Assembly (NCBI RefSeq): GCF_003860125.1
Contig: NZ_RQYL01000003.1
Coordinates: 1-64,000, forward strand
Reading direction: 5' to 3'
From: Fretibacterium sp. OH1220_COT-178
GTDB lineage: Bacteria > Synergistota > Synergistia > Synergistales > Aminobacteriaceae
Length of the DNA stretch: 64,000 nucleotides
A program made the position numbers and the translations under genes. The notes beneath the pieces were generated by a model. The model had not been told where the DNA came from and searched no databases. It worked only from the letters and a program-made list of their open reading frames with translations. Shown here piece by piece: positions 46,619 to 56,989 of this stretch. The stretch's first letter is position 1, and the number at the start of each line of letters is the position of its first letter.

Positions 46619-47784
46619 CGGGCCAAAACCGCTCCGTCGAGCGCTTCGAGGACCGCCGCGATCACACGGTCCTGCTGCGCCTCGGTCAGCCCGGAGCCCG
46701 AGGGCAGACAAAGGCCCCGGGCGAAGAGCTCCGCGCAGACGTCCCGGCCCTCCTCGTGCGGCCAGTACCGCGCTCCCTCGAACACGGGCTGGAGGTGCAT
46801 GGGCTTCCAGAGGGGACGCCCCTCGATGTTGTGAGACGCGAGATGCTCCAACACCGCCAGGGGGGAGACGCGGAGCGGCTCCTCCAGGGTCAGCGTCGTG
46901 AGCCAGCGGTTGGAATGGCTCCAGGAGGGCTCGGGCATGAAGCGCACGCCCTCGACCTTCCCAAGGGCCTCGATGTAGCGGTCGAAGATGCGCCGTCGGG
47001 CCGAGACCCGATCGTGCAGGTGCGCCGTCTGGCCGCGGCCGATGCCCGCCAGAACGTTGCTCAGACGATAGTTCCACCCCAGGGTCGTGTGTTGATACCA
47101 GGGGGCGGATTCGCGGGCTTGGGTGGCGAGAAAACGGGCGCGCTCGATGGCCTCAGCATCGTTGGAGAGGAGCATCCCGCCGCCCGAGGTCGTGACGATC
47201 TTGTTGCCGTTGTACGAGAGGATGCCGAAGGATCCGAACGATCCGCAGCGGCGTTCCCCGTAGAGCGATCCCAGGGACTCCGCCGCATCCTCGACGACGG
47301 GGACGCCGTGACGGGCACAGAGCTCCAGCAACGGGTCCATGTGGCAGCTTTGCCCGTAAAGATCGACCAGGACGACCGCCTTGGGCTTCCGCCCCCTTTC
47401 TGCGGCATCCAGCAGGGCCCTCTCGAGCGCCCTGGGGCTCATATTCCACGATTCGGGCTCGGAGTCGATGAAGGCGCACTCCGCGCCCTTGTGAAAGAAC
47501 GGGGCGATGGAGGCCGCGAAGGTGAAGGATGAGCAAAGGACGAGGTCGCCTGGCCGAATGTTCAGAAGTTCCGCGGACAGGTGCAGGGCCGCCGTCCCGG
47601 AGGACAGGGCCAGAGCGGAGCGGACGCCCACCAGCTCGGCCGTCTCCCGCTCGAAGGCCTCGACGTGGGGCCCCAGCGGTGCGATCCAGTTCGACGCGAA
47701 CGCCTCGCCGACCCTTTTCAGCTCGTCCCCGCTCATGTGCGGCGGTGAAAGGTAGATACGTTCCTGCGGCGCCAGAGGGATCAC
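46612..47784 (-). CDS. DegT/DnrJ/EryC1 aminotransferase (PglE-like)
   Basis: A 390-aa PLP-dependent nucleotide-sugar aminotransferase. IYLSPPHMSGDELKRV and SNWIAPLGPHVEAFE near the N-terminus are typical of PglE relatives; the PLP lysine lies in SYNGNKIVTTSGGG. GTG 47784 gives the standard N-terminus. First gene of the cassette; a UDP-sugar 4,6-dehydratase (PglF) is not in the window and must be elsewhere for the pathway to work. A terminator-like hairpin lies directly before the ribosome site. Confidence 0.88.
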   Translation of the reverse strand: MIPLAPQERIYLSPPHMSGDELKRVGEAFASNWIAPLGPHVEAFERETAELVGVRSALALSSGTAALHLSAELLNIRPGDLVLCSSFTFAASIAPFFHKGAECAFIDSEPESWNMSPRALERALLDAAERGRKPKAVVLVDLYGQSCHMDPLLELCARHGVPVVEDAAESLGSLYGERRCGSFGSFGILSYNGNKIVTTSGGGMLLSNDAEAIERARFLATQARESAPWYQHTTLGWNYRLSNVLAGIGRGQTAHLHDRVSARRRIFDRYIEALGKVEGVRFMPEPSWSHSNRWLTTLTLEEPLRVSPLAVLEHLASHNIEGRPLWKPMHLQPVFEGARYWPHEEGRDVCAELFARGLCLPSGSGLTEAQQDRVIAAVLEALDGAVLARC

Positions 47785-47798
47785 CTCTTCCTTTCAAC

Positions 47799-47833
47799 AA
47801 AAAACTCGCCCCGGCGGTCCTTCAGGGGCCGAG
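47799..47833 (-). terminator. Terminator-like leader hairpin before the glycan cassette
   Basis: On the minus strand CTCGGCCCC (47825-47833) pairs with GGGGCGAG (47805-47812), one bulge, followed by TTTTTTG. The ribosome site of the aminotransferase comes about 8 bases later. No minus-strand gene lies upstream before clpB, so this is a candidate attenuator. Confidence 0.6.
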
Positions 47834-47936
47834 ACGGGGGGATCGTCCGATTTCATCACGGATGAGTTTATCGCATCTCGCGAGAAAATCAAAGCTGATG
47901 CCCGTTGGCGCATTGCTTAATACGACAAACGGCGTA

Positions 47937-47965
47937 TTGCGGGTACAGGAGCGCGACTCTATAAT
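47937..47965 (+). promoter_or_regulatory. clpB promoter
   Basis: TTGCGG (47937-47942), 17 bases, TATAAT (47960-47965). An inverted repeat AATACG/CGTATT (47919-47924 with 47933-47938) overlaps the -35. Confidence 0.75.
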
Positions 47966-47967
47966 TT

Positions 47968-47984
47968 GGTCATTAAAGGTCAAA
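47968..47984 (+). promoter_or_regulatory. CtsR-like operator
   Basis: GGTCATT (47968-47974), AAA, GGTCAAA (47978-47984): a heptad direct repeat with the 3-base spacer of the CtsR box known from Firmicutes. The right half is perfect; the left half differs at two positions. It lies just downstream of the -10 box, where a repressor would act. Confidence 0.6.
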
Positions 47985-48006
47985 TTATTTTCAGGGGTGA
48001 AGTCAG

Positions 48007-50613
<2,607 letters not shown>

Positions 50614-50625
50614 CGTTGCGGGGTC

Positions 50626-50657
50626 ATGGGGAGGCCCTTTGCGAAGGGTGTCCCCAT
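50626..50657 (+). terminator. Possible clpB terminator
   Basis: ATGGGGA (50626-50632) pairs with TCCCCAT (50651-50657) and CCCTT with AAGGG inside, with a small internal loop. No T-run follows, so termination may be partial. Confidence 0.4.
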
Positions 50658-50763
50658 GGACCCTTGGGATGCGTTCCGGATGGCCTTGTGGTAAGCTAAA
50701 GATGCGGCGAAGCATGTCTGGAGGTTTTGGGGTCCATGCGACTTGCTTGAAGGAGGGAGCGGT

Positions 50764-51678
50764 TTGATCTTTGAGTTGATGTCCAACGGAACGACGGCCC
50801 AGTTGCCGCAGGCGCCCCTCCCTGAGGGGATCCCCGAGCCCGGAGGTCCCTTTGTGTTGCTTTTGTTGCCATACAATCGGTACCTTCTGGGTTGTTCGCC
50901 GAAAGGGGGGCTCGAGCGCTGGATATGGGGCCGGCCAGGCGGAGAACCGGAGGAATTGTTCCTCTATGAGGATAGGGAGCTGGTCCTCACCTCGAAAGAA
51001 GCGACCCTGGCGGTCCTTTCCCCGGAGATCGTCGAACGTCTGAGGTCCGCGCTGCTCAGCCAGGCAGAGCCTCCCGGCGATCATCTCTCGGCGGTCCTCA
51101 TCCTCAGGGGGCTGATGAGGGAGCATGCGGCTTTTTCCGACGGAGTCCCGTTTCGGAGCGAGGGGGCCTTTGTTCGGTTCATGGAGGAAGACGAAAGCCT
51201 CCGCAAGTGCTATTGGGCCCTGCGCTTCGCGCTCGCCCGGGGGGAGTTCGACGCCGTGGTTCGGCTCCGGGCCTGGCTCAAGGCGGGGCCGCAGAATTTT
51301 TCCGCGCAGGAAACTCCGGCCAGGATATGGTTTTCCATTTTGGACCTCCCGTGCGAAAAGGACCTTTCGGAGCTCGAGTCCCTGTCGTTCTCCCGGGAGG
51401 ACCTCCAGCACATGGTCTCTCAAGACACGGTGCCGCTGCTCCTGTTCAATCCCCGTTCCGGGTACCTTATCCTGTCGCGGTTCGGGTCCCGGGAACGGGC
51501 GGCCTTCCAGCTGTGGGTCTACCTGTCCGCGGCGCTTTGGGGCGAGCTGCGGGAGCGCCGCAAGCTTTCCATGAGGGAGTTGCTGCTTGCGGTGTGGGGG
51601 GATTTCGAGGTCGCCCAGGCTCAGCTTCAGCGGGCCCGCTACATGCCGAGCCCGGGAAATACGGTCTCCGTAGTTTAG
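50764..51678 (+). CDS. Unknown protein downstream of clpB
   Basis: A 304-aa cytoplasmic protein with no signal peptide or clear membrane segment. I do not recognise the family. The N-terminal third contains a short hydrophobic strand (PFVLLLLPYNRYLLG) and an SPEIVERLRSALL helix; the C-terminal part is helical (RERAAFQLWVYLSAALWGEL). Start TTG 50764 is chosen because AAGGAGG (50750-50756) is well spaced. A terminator follows at 51728-51764. It may be read from the clpB transcript if the weak hairpin at 50626 lets polymerase pass. Confidence 0.6.
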   Translation: MIFELMSNGTTAQLPQAPLPEGIPEPGGPFVLLLLPYNRYLLGCSPKGGLERWIWGRPGGEPEELFLYEDRELVLTSKEATLAVLSPEIVERLRSALLSQAEPPGDHLSAVLILRGLMREHAAFSDGVPFRSEGAFVRFMEEDESLRKCYWALRFALARGEFDAVVRLRAWLKAGPQNFSAQETPARIWFSILDLPCEKDLSELESLSFSREDLQHMVSQDTVPLLLFNPRSGYLILSRFGSRERAAFQLWVYLSAALWGELRERRKLSMRELLLAVWGDFEVAQAQLQRARYMPSPGNTVSVV

Positions 51679-51727
51679 AATCGACCCTTGGGGTTGGGAA
51701 GGGCGTCCGCCGGCGGAGCGTCGCGGG

Positions 51728-51764
51728 GCCCCCGGCGTCCGTTCAGGATGTCCGGGGGCTTTCC
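51728..51764 (+). terminator. Terminator after the unknown gene
   Basis: An 8-bp perfect stem GCCCCCGG (51728-51735) / CCGGGGGC (51752-51759) followed by TTTCCC. Confidence 0.65.
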
Positions 51765-51788
51765 CATCGGGGCTCTTAAGGGTAGAAT
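51760..51788 (+). promoter_or_regulatory. Putative promoter of the PPDK_N-like gene
   Basis: TAGAAT (51783-51788) with a weak -35 TTTCCC (51760-51765) 17 bases upstream; the ribosome site is GGGAGGGGGAGG just before GTG 51849. Confidence 0.45.
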
Positions 51789-51848
51789 TTTCGTATGGGC
51801 TCTTAGGCGGAGCGGTGCGCTCCTGCCGAGACGGGAGGGGGAGGTTCG

Positions 51849-53600
51849 GTGACCGCGGGAAGGTTTCTGGCGTACGACGCGGAGAACTATTACAGACAAA
51901 GGGGATGGCTTCTGGGCCTGGGCAAGTGCGGGGGCAAGGCCAAAGGGCTTGCCTTCGCCCATACGGTGCTCTTCGAGTCCGAGTTGGCGAAGAAGGTCGA
52001 GCTGCCGGCCCTCAGCCATGTCATTTCCACCGAGATCTTCGAGGACTTCTTGAACGCCAACGGGCTGAGCGATCTCTACGGCGAGGAGGACTGGGACGTC
52101 ACGCGAGAACGTTTTTCCAGGGGCGTCTTCTCCGATGCGTTGAAGCGAGACCTTGTACGGATGCTTCGCGATTTCGAGGTTCTGGGCAATCCTCCTCTGG
52201 TGGTTCGTTCCAGCTCGCTGATGGAGGATTCCGTCGACTTGGCCTTCGCGGGAAAATACGATTCCTTCTTCTCCGCCAACGTTCGGGATATGGACTGGCG
52301 CATGGCCAAGCTGGAGGAGTGCATCCGTGCGGTATGGATCTCCACGTTCAACCCCTCGGCCAGAAAATACCGCGCCAAGCACGGAAAGACGCATCGTGAC
52401 GAATCCATGGCCGTGATCGTCCAGTCGATGGTCGGCAAGGATCGCCACAACCTCTACTACCCAAAGCTTGCGGGCACGATCTTCTCCCGCATCTTTCGGC
52501 GTCCCTCGCCCCGAATCCAGAAGGAGGACGGGCTGATGTGCATCTGTTTCGGGATCGGCACCCGAGCGGTCGATCGCGGAGCAGCCCGCAGCTTCTACCT
52601 GACCAATCCCGCCCTCCGCCCCTCGGGCAACTCTCCGGAGCGTATCGCCGGGTCCAGTCAGGAGTTTTTCGACTACATCGATCGGGAGGAGGGAACTTTC
52701 AAAACCGGCTTCATGCGGGATTGGATGACCTCGTTCACCAACAATCACAGGGATCTCGACCAGTACATCGAGCTGTACGACGAGGACAGCAACACGCTCC
52801 TCCCTTTCAGCGTCCATTCCATGATGTCCGGCCTGCGCCCCCTGGTGACGTTTCCGAACTTCCACCGAACGCAGACCTATCTGTTCGACCTCGTTCGGGA
52901 TCTGATCCGGACCATGGAGGAGGGCCTGGGACTCCCCGTGGATATGGAGTTCACCTACGATACTTCAAGCCGTGACTTTCGCCTGGTCCAGATGCGTCCT
53001 CTGACCCACTTTCAGGAGATGAGCCGTGTCGTGGTGCCCGAGGTGCCGCAGGACAAGGTCGTCTTTCGCGGGGACCGTATGGTGAGCAACGGACGCCTGC
53101 GCAACATCCCCTGTCTGGTCTACGTCGACCCCGTCAAATATATGGACCACTGGGATCCCGGCGGGGTGGCCCGGGCGGTCGGGCGGCTCAACGATTCGCT
53201 CAGGGGAACGCGCTACATCCTGGCGGGGCCCGGACGGTGGGGCAGCCGCAATCCCGCGATCGGCGTTCCGATCCAGTACGCGGATATCTACAACTGCAGC
53301 TGTCTGGTGGAGCTGAGTGCGCCCCAATTCAACTTCAGTCCCGAGCTGTCCTACGGTTCCCACTTCTTCCTCGACATGGACTCCGACAACATTCTGTACC
53401 TGCCCGTATTCTCCGGGGAGAACGGCAATTTCTGTGCCTGGGATTGGCTTGAGGAGGCCGAGTACGAGACCGGCGAGCATCCGTCCGTCCGCATCTATCG
53501 GGACAACTTCTTCGTGTTTCTGGACGGGGAGAGCGAGAACGGGCTGGTGTGCAGAGGGGGGCCCAGGGACTATGCCTGGCGGCAGAACGGGACCGTCTGA
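51849..53600 (+). CDS. PEP/pyruvate-binding (PPDK_N-like) domain protein without the phospho-His domain
   Basis: A 583-aa protein related to the ATP-grasp N-terminal domain of PEP synthase and pyruvate phosphate dikinase. Seen: LGLGKCGGKAKGLAFA, VVRSSSLMEDS with FAGKYDSFF, a nucleotide-site segment (LVQMRPLTHFQE) and a C-terminal block GPGRWGSRNPAIGVP shared with stand-alone PEP-binding-type proteins. The swivelling domain with the catalytic TSH histidine and the PEP barrel are absent, so it cannot be a complete PEP synthase. It overlaps the next gene by one base (TGATG). Could bind ATP and phosphorylate or sense a metabolite; unproven. Confidence 0.75.
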   Translation: MTAGRFLAYDAENYYRQRGWLLGLGKCGGKAKGLAFAHTVLFESELAKKVELPALSHVISTEIFEDFLNANGLSDLYGEEDWDVTRERFSRGVFSDALKRDLVRMLRDFEVLGNPPLVVRSSSLMEDSVDLAFAGKYDSFFSANVRDMDWRMAKLEECIRAVWISTFNPSARKYRAKHGKTHRDESMAVIVQSMVGKDRHNLYYPKLAGTIFSRIFRRPSPRIQKEDGLMCICFGIGTRAVDRGAARSFYLTNPALRPSGNSPERIAGSSQEFFDYIDREEGTFKTGFMRDWMTSFTNNHRDLDQYIELYDEDSNTLLPFSVHSMMSGLRPLVTFPNFHRTQTYLFDLVRDLIRTMEEGLGLPVDMEFTYDTSSRDFRLVQMRPLTHFQEMSRVVVPEVPQDKVVFRGDRMVSNGRLRNIPCLVYVDPVKYMDHWDPGGVARAVGRLNDSLRGTRYILAGPGRWGSRNPAIGVPIQYADIYNCSCLVELSAPQFNFSPELSYGSHFFLDMDSDNILYLPVFSGENGNFCAWDWLEEAEYETGEHPSVRIYRDNFFVFLDGESENGLVCRGGPRDYAWRQNGTV

Positions 53601-54439
53601 TGCCGGGTGAACCGGGGACGAGGGGGACGCCTTCGGTGGATGCCCTGCGGCGACGTGCCCTTGCGGTACGCCGCGACATCGTCGGCATGCTCAAGATGGC
53701 GCGCGCCGGCAGCCTGCTCCCCCCTTTCTCGGCAGTGGACATCTTGGTTTGGCTCTATGGAGGGATATTGAAGGTCTGCAGCGAAGCGCCGCTCGAGCCG
53801 GAGCGCGATCGCTTCGTCCTGAGCCGGGCTTCGGCCGCCCCGGCGCTTTATGCGGTGCTGGCGGAAAGAGGGTTCTTCGAACGGGATGAACTGTGGGGCT
53901 ACGGGCGTTTGGGCAGCCTGTTGCAGGGCACGCCGGAACCGCGTCGGACGCCCGGGGTCGATGTGTCCTGCGGGGCCCCGGGGATGGGCGTGGGCATCGC
54001 CTTGGGGCTCGCCCTGGCCCTGAAGGACTGCAGGCCCGGCGCGAACGTTTGCTGCCTGCTTGGGGCGGAGGAGCTGAGGGCCGGCTCCACATGGGAGTCG
54101 TTGGACAGGGCCCTGGCGTCGCCCCCGGCCAATTTGACGTTGATCGTGGAGCATGCGCGCGTCCCCGAAAAAGTCGGGGACGCATTCGGGTCCCCGGAGC
54201 TCGCATCGCGTCTCTCCTCGCTGGGCTGTGACGTCCGGTGTGCGGACGGGCACGATTACGATTCCTTGACGGAGGCCTGGGCGTCTCTTTCGAAGGATCG
54301 GCTGCGGGTGGTCCTGGCATGTACGGTCCGAGGAAAGGGGCTGCCCCCTCTGCGTGAGGGAGTTCTGAACGACACGAGCATCCTGGACCACCAGACCACG
54401 GAACTTCTGCTTCGGAGCCTGGAGGCCGTGTCGTCGTGA
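53600..54439 (+). CDS. Degenerate transketolase, N-terminal half
   Basis: A 279-aa protein with the fold signature of the split transketolase N-subunit (LGSLLQGTPEPRRTPGVDVS, GVGIALGLALALK), but key residues are changed. The conserved GHPE histidine is T111 (GTPE, 110-113). The ThDP/Mg2+ motif GDGE is GAEE (155-158), and the asparagine that completes the metal site (normally in IVDRNKLQ) is replaced in LIVEHARVPE. Ordinary transketolase chemistry is therefore unlikely. Overlaps the C-terminal half gene by GTGA. Adjacent to ftsE, not to pentose-phosphate genes. Confidence 0.75.
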   Translation: MPGEPGTRGTPSVDALRRRALAVRRDIVGMLKMARAGSLLPPFSAVDILVWLYGGILKVCSEAPLEPERDRFVLSRASAAPALYAVLAERGFFERDELWGYGRLGSLLQGTPEPRRTPGVDVSCGAPGMGVGIALGLALALKDCRPGANVCCLLGAEELRAGSTWESLDRALASPPANLTLIVEHARVPEKVGDAFGSPELASRLSSLGCDVRCADGHDYDSLTEAWASLSKDRLRVVLACTVRGKGLPPLREGVLNDTSILDHQTTELLLRSLEAVSS

Positions 54440-55353
54440 AGGATGCCGAGGCGAGTGGGATGGACTGCAACGCAGTTTTGCGGGAGGCCTTTAAGGGAGA
54501 GGAAGAGTTTGCCGGGCTTGCCCTGCTGGGCTCCGGCGCCGGGGAGGAAGATGCCGATGGCCCCGGAGCTGCGGAACAGAGCCTGGTTTTGATGGCCGCG
54601 GGAATGGCCTGCGGTGGGAAGAGGGTTGTGGTGTCGGCCTGTTCCTCGCTCCTGATCGGCCGGGCCTACGAGCAGATCCGTTCCGCAATTGCCCTTCCCT
54701 CCCTTCCTGTCTGTCTGGTGGGGCGGGATTCGGGATTCGGGGCCGGGTACGCCGGGGGTGCGCGGCAGATGTTCGAGGATGTCGCCCTGATGCGTTCTCT
54801 GCCCAACATGAAGCTGCTCGTCCCGGCGGACGGCCGCTCGGCCGTGACGCTTCTTCGCGAAGCCGTCAGGCAGGGAGGCCCTTCCTACGTGAGGTTGGGT
54901 GCGGAGGGGGGCGAACCATGTTCCGCCGAGGAGCCGCGCCTGCGTCTGGGGGGGATGCGCGTTCTGCGGCAGGGGACGGACATCACCCTGTGTGCGTATG
55001 GTATCATGGTCGGCGAAGCCTTGAGGGCCGCCGACGTTTTGGCTCAGCAGGAGATTCAGGCCGAGGTCATCGACTGCTACAGTCTCGCTCCGTTTCCGGC
55101 TCGCCCATTGCTGTCCTCCCTGCAGCGCACGGGATGTTGCGTCACTGCCGAGGAACATTTTTTGCCCGGCGGGCTTTTCGAGACGGTGGCGGGATTGGCC
55201 GCTAGAGAATACCCTGTTCCGGTACAGCCGGTTGCGGTTCGGTCCGGATTCGGTCAGAGCGGTGCCCCCCAGGACCTGAAAGGTTACTATGGTCTGACAG
55301 CGGCGCAAATTGTCAGTGCCGCTGTTTTGGCTTGGACTCGTCGACGGCGGTAG
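54436..55353 (+). CDS. Transketolase-like C-terminal half
   Basis: A 305-aa protein matching the split transketolase C-subunit. The pyrimidine-domain glutamate appears kept (GPGAAEQ), but the HAGLTVGEDGPTHQ-type substrate loop is changed to RDSGFGAGYAGGARQ, with its histidines lost. The C-terminal domain (DITLCAYGIMVGEAL, VIDCYSLAPFPARPL, GGLFETVAGLAA) is well preserved. GTG 54436 overlaps the N-half stop. It likely pairs with the N-half to form a two-subunit pseudoenzyme or an enzyme with altered chemistry. Confidence 0.75.
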   Translation: MKDAEASGMDCNAVLREAFKGEEEFAGLALLGSGAGEEDADGPGAAEQSLVLMAAGMACGGKRVVVSACSSLLIGRAYEQIRSAIALPSLPVCLVGRDSGFGAGYAGGARQMFEDVALMRSLPNMKLLVPADGRSAVTLLREAVRQGGPSYVRLGAEGGEPCSAEEPRLRLGGMRVLRQGTDITLCAYGIMVGEALRAADVLAQQEIQAEVIDCYSLAPFPARPLLSSLQRTGCCVTAEEHFLPGGLFETVAGLAAREYPVPVQPVAVRSGFGQSGAPQDLKGYYGLTAAQIVSAAVLAWTRRRR

Positions 55354-55407
55354 CGTCGGTCCCGCGCGCCGGAGACCAACTTCGAACTGAAGAGGGGACT
55401 TGTCCGA

Positions 55408-56103
55408 ATGAAGATCAGTTTTTCGGGGATCACCAAGATTTTCGCCCCCGACATCATCGCTCTGAGGGATGTGAACCTCACCATCGAAAAGGGAGAGTTC
55501 GTCTATATCGTCGGAGCCACGGGGTCCGGGAAGTCGACGCTTTTGCGCCTGATTACGCGTGAGCTTCTGCCCTCCCGGGGCAACGTGTTCGTCGACGACG
55601 TCAATCTTCGCAAGATGAGGACGGCGGACATTCCCTATTACAGAAGAGACGTCGGGCTGGTGGCCCAGGATTTCAAACTGATTCCCCACCTCACCGTCTA
55701 CGAGAATGTGGCCTTCGTCATGGAGGCCATGGCCGTCCCGAGCAAGATGGTGGAGTACCGGGCGAACAAGGTCATCGAGCAGGTGGGGCTTTGGCGCCGG
55801 CGACACATGAAGACCACCCAGCTTTCGGGCGGCGAGCAGCAGCGGGTCGCCATTGCTCGTGCCCTGGCGAATTCGCCGTCGCTTTTCATCGCGGATGAAC
55901 CGACGGGAAACCTGGATTTCCGGACCGCTGCCGACGTGATGAAAATTCTCTTTGCGATCAATGCGGCGGGGGTGACGGTCGTGATGTCCACGCACAATCA
56001 TTACATCGTCGACTCGTGCCGCCAGAGGGTCGTCGAGCTCGAGGCCGGTCGGCTGATTCGGGACGAGAAGGCCGGGAGGTACCATTTGGATGACGACTTT
56101 TAA
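55408..56103 (+). CDS. ftsE: Cell-division ATP-binding protein FtsE
   Basis: A 231-aa ABC ATPase that with FtsX forms the FtsEX complex, which activates septal peptidoglycan hydrolases. Walker [10 protein letters not shown] (36-44), signature LSGGEQQR (139-146) and Walker B LFIADEP (159-165) are intact. It overlaps ftsX by 14 bases. GAAGAGGGG precedes the ATG. Neighbouring LytM-domain genes support the division role. Confidence 0.94.
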   Translation: MKISFSGITKIFAPDIIALRDVNLTIEKGEFVYIVGATGSGKSTLLRLITRELLPSRGNVFVDDVNLRKMRTADIPYYRRDVGLVAQDFKLIPHLTVYENVAFVMEAMAVPSKMVEYRANKVIEQVGLWRRRHMKTTQLSGGEQQRVAIARALANSPSLFIADEPTGNLDFRTAADVMKILFAINAAGVTVVMSTHNHYIVDSCRQRVVELEAGRLIRDEKAGRYHLDDDF

Positions 56104-56974
56104 ATATATTCTGAGGGACATGGGACGTCTTATCGTCCGTCATTGGGTTTTGGGGTTGCTCACCCTCGTCACGGCCTCGGTGATGCTCTGGATTTTGGGG
56201 CTGACGACGCTCTTTGCCCTGAACATAGAGACCTTCCTGACCAAGCTGGAGGGCGAGCTGGTGGTCCAGGTTTTCCTCAAGAAGGGCAGCGAGGTGGAGC
56301 GGGTTGCGGAACGCATCCGGCTCATGAAATCGGTGGCGGACCTCCAGGCATTCTCCCCGGACGAGTCCCTGGCCAAGCTTCAGGCCAAAATGGGAAGTCA
56401 GACGCGGGCTCTCTCGCAGATCGGTGCGAACCCCATTCCCTGGAACTTCAAGGTTCGTGTCCGCAGCGCAAGGGATGTCGATCCCCTGGTTCGGAACCTC
56501 ATGGCGATGCCGGAAGTCGACGACGTGATTTATGCGGGGACCGTCGTCCAGAGGGTTTCGGCGCTTTCGCGTGTGGCCTCGCGTGTGGCCATGATGATGT
56601 TTGCCCTGTCGATTGTCGTTACCTCGTTGGTGGTCTACAACACGATTCACATCTCCCTCTACTCGCGCCGGGAGGAAATTGGCATCATGTATCTCGTAGG
56701 GGCGACGCGGAGCTACATCGCCACGCCCTTCGTGCTGCAAGGGACCCTTCTGCTTCTCCTGGGCGCGGTTGCAGCGGTGGCCGGGCTCGTTTTGACCTAT
56801 CTGCCGGGCATTCGAATTCTGCAGGAGAACCTTCCTTTTCTCTCCCTGGCAAACGATCCTCAGTTGCTCGGCCGTTTCTGCGTGCTCCTGGTGAGTTTTG
56901 GGGCCACGTTGGGCTGGGTGTGCAGCTGCATCGTCGTGGCACGCTTCATGCATGCCGCGACGACGCCCCAGTGA
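56090..56974 (+). CDS. ftsX: Cell-division protein FtsX
   Basis: A 294-aa inner-membrane protein with four spans: one near residues 18-38 and three after about 160 (VAMMMFALSIVVTSLVVY; LLLLLGAVAAVAGLVLTYL; the last near 265). The large periplasmic loop between spans 1 and 2 is the part that contacts EnvC-type activators. SRREEIGIMYLVGATRSYI is the FtsX signature. The stop codon sits in the loop of a perfect hairpin (56961-56987) that covers the next ribosome site. Confidence 0.93.
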   Translation: MTTFKYILRDMGRLIVRHWVLGLLTLVTASVMLWILGLTTLFALNIETFLTKLEGELVVQVFLKKGSEVERVAERIRLMKSVADLQAFSPDESLAKLQAKMGSQTRALSQIGANPIPWNFKVRVRSARDVDPLVRNLMAMPEVDDVIYAGTVVQRVSALSRVASRVAMMMFALSIVVTSLVVYNTIHISLYSRREEIGIMYLVGATRSYIATPFVLQGTLLLLLGAVAAVAGLVLTYLPGIRILQENLPFLSLANDPQLLGRFCVLLVSFGATLGWVCSCIVVARFMHAATTPQ

Positions 56975-56987
56975 TACGGGGGCGTCG
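56961..56987 (+). promoter_or_regulatory. RNA hairpin over the ftsX stop and the next ribosome site
   Basis: A 9-bp perfect stem CGACGCCCC (56961-56969) / GGGGCGTCG (56979-56987). The ftsX stop (56972-56974) lies in the loop and the GGGGG ribosome site of the LytM gene is in the right arm. Ribosomes finishing ftsX would open it, so it can couple the two genes. Confidence 0.6.
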
Positions 56988-56989
56988 CT

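Noticed and set aside
46028-47077. An extended 349-codon frame for the PglC-like gene
   Set aside because: The first ~150 codons are a shadow of the aminotransferase gene; ATG 46618 gives the normal PglC length and the membrane helix at the N-terminus.
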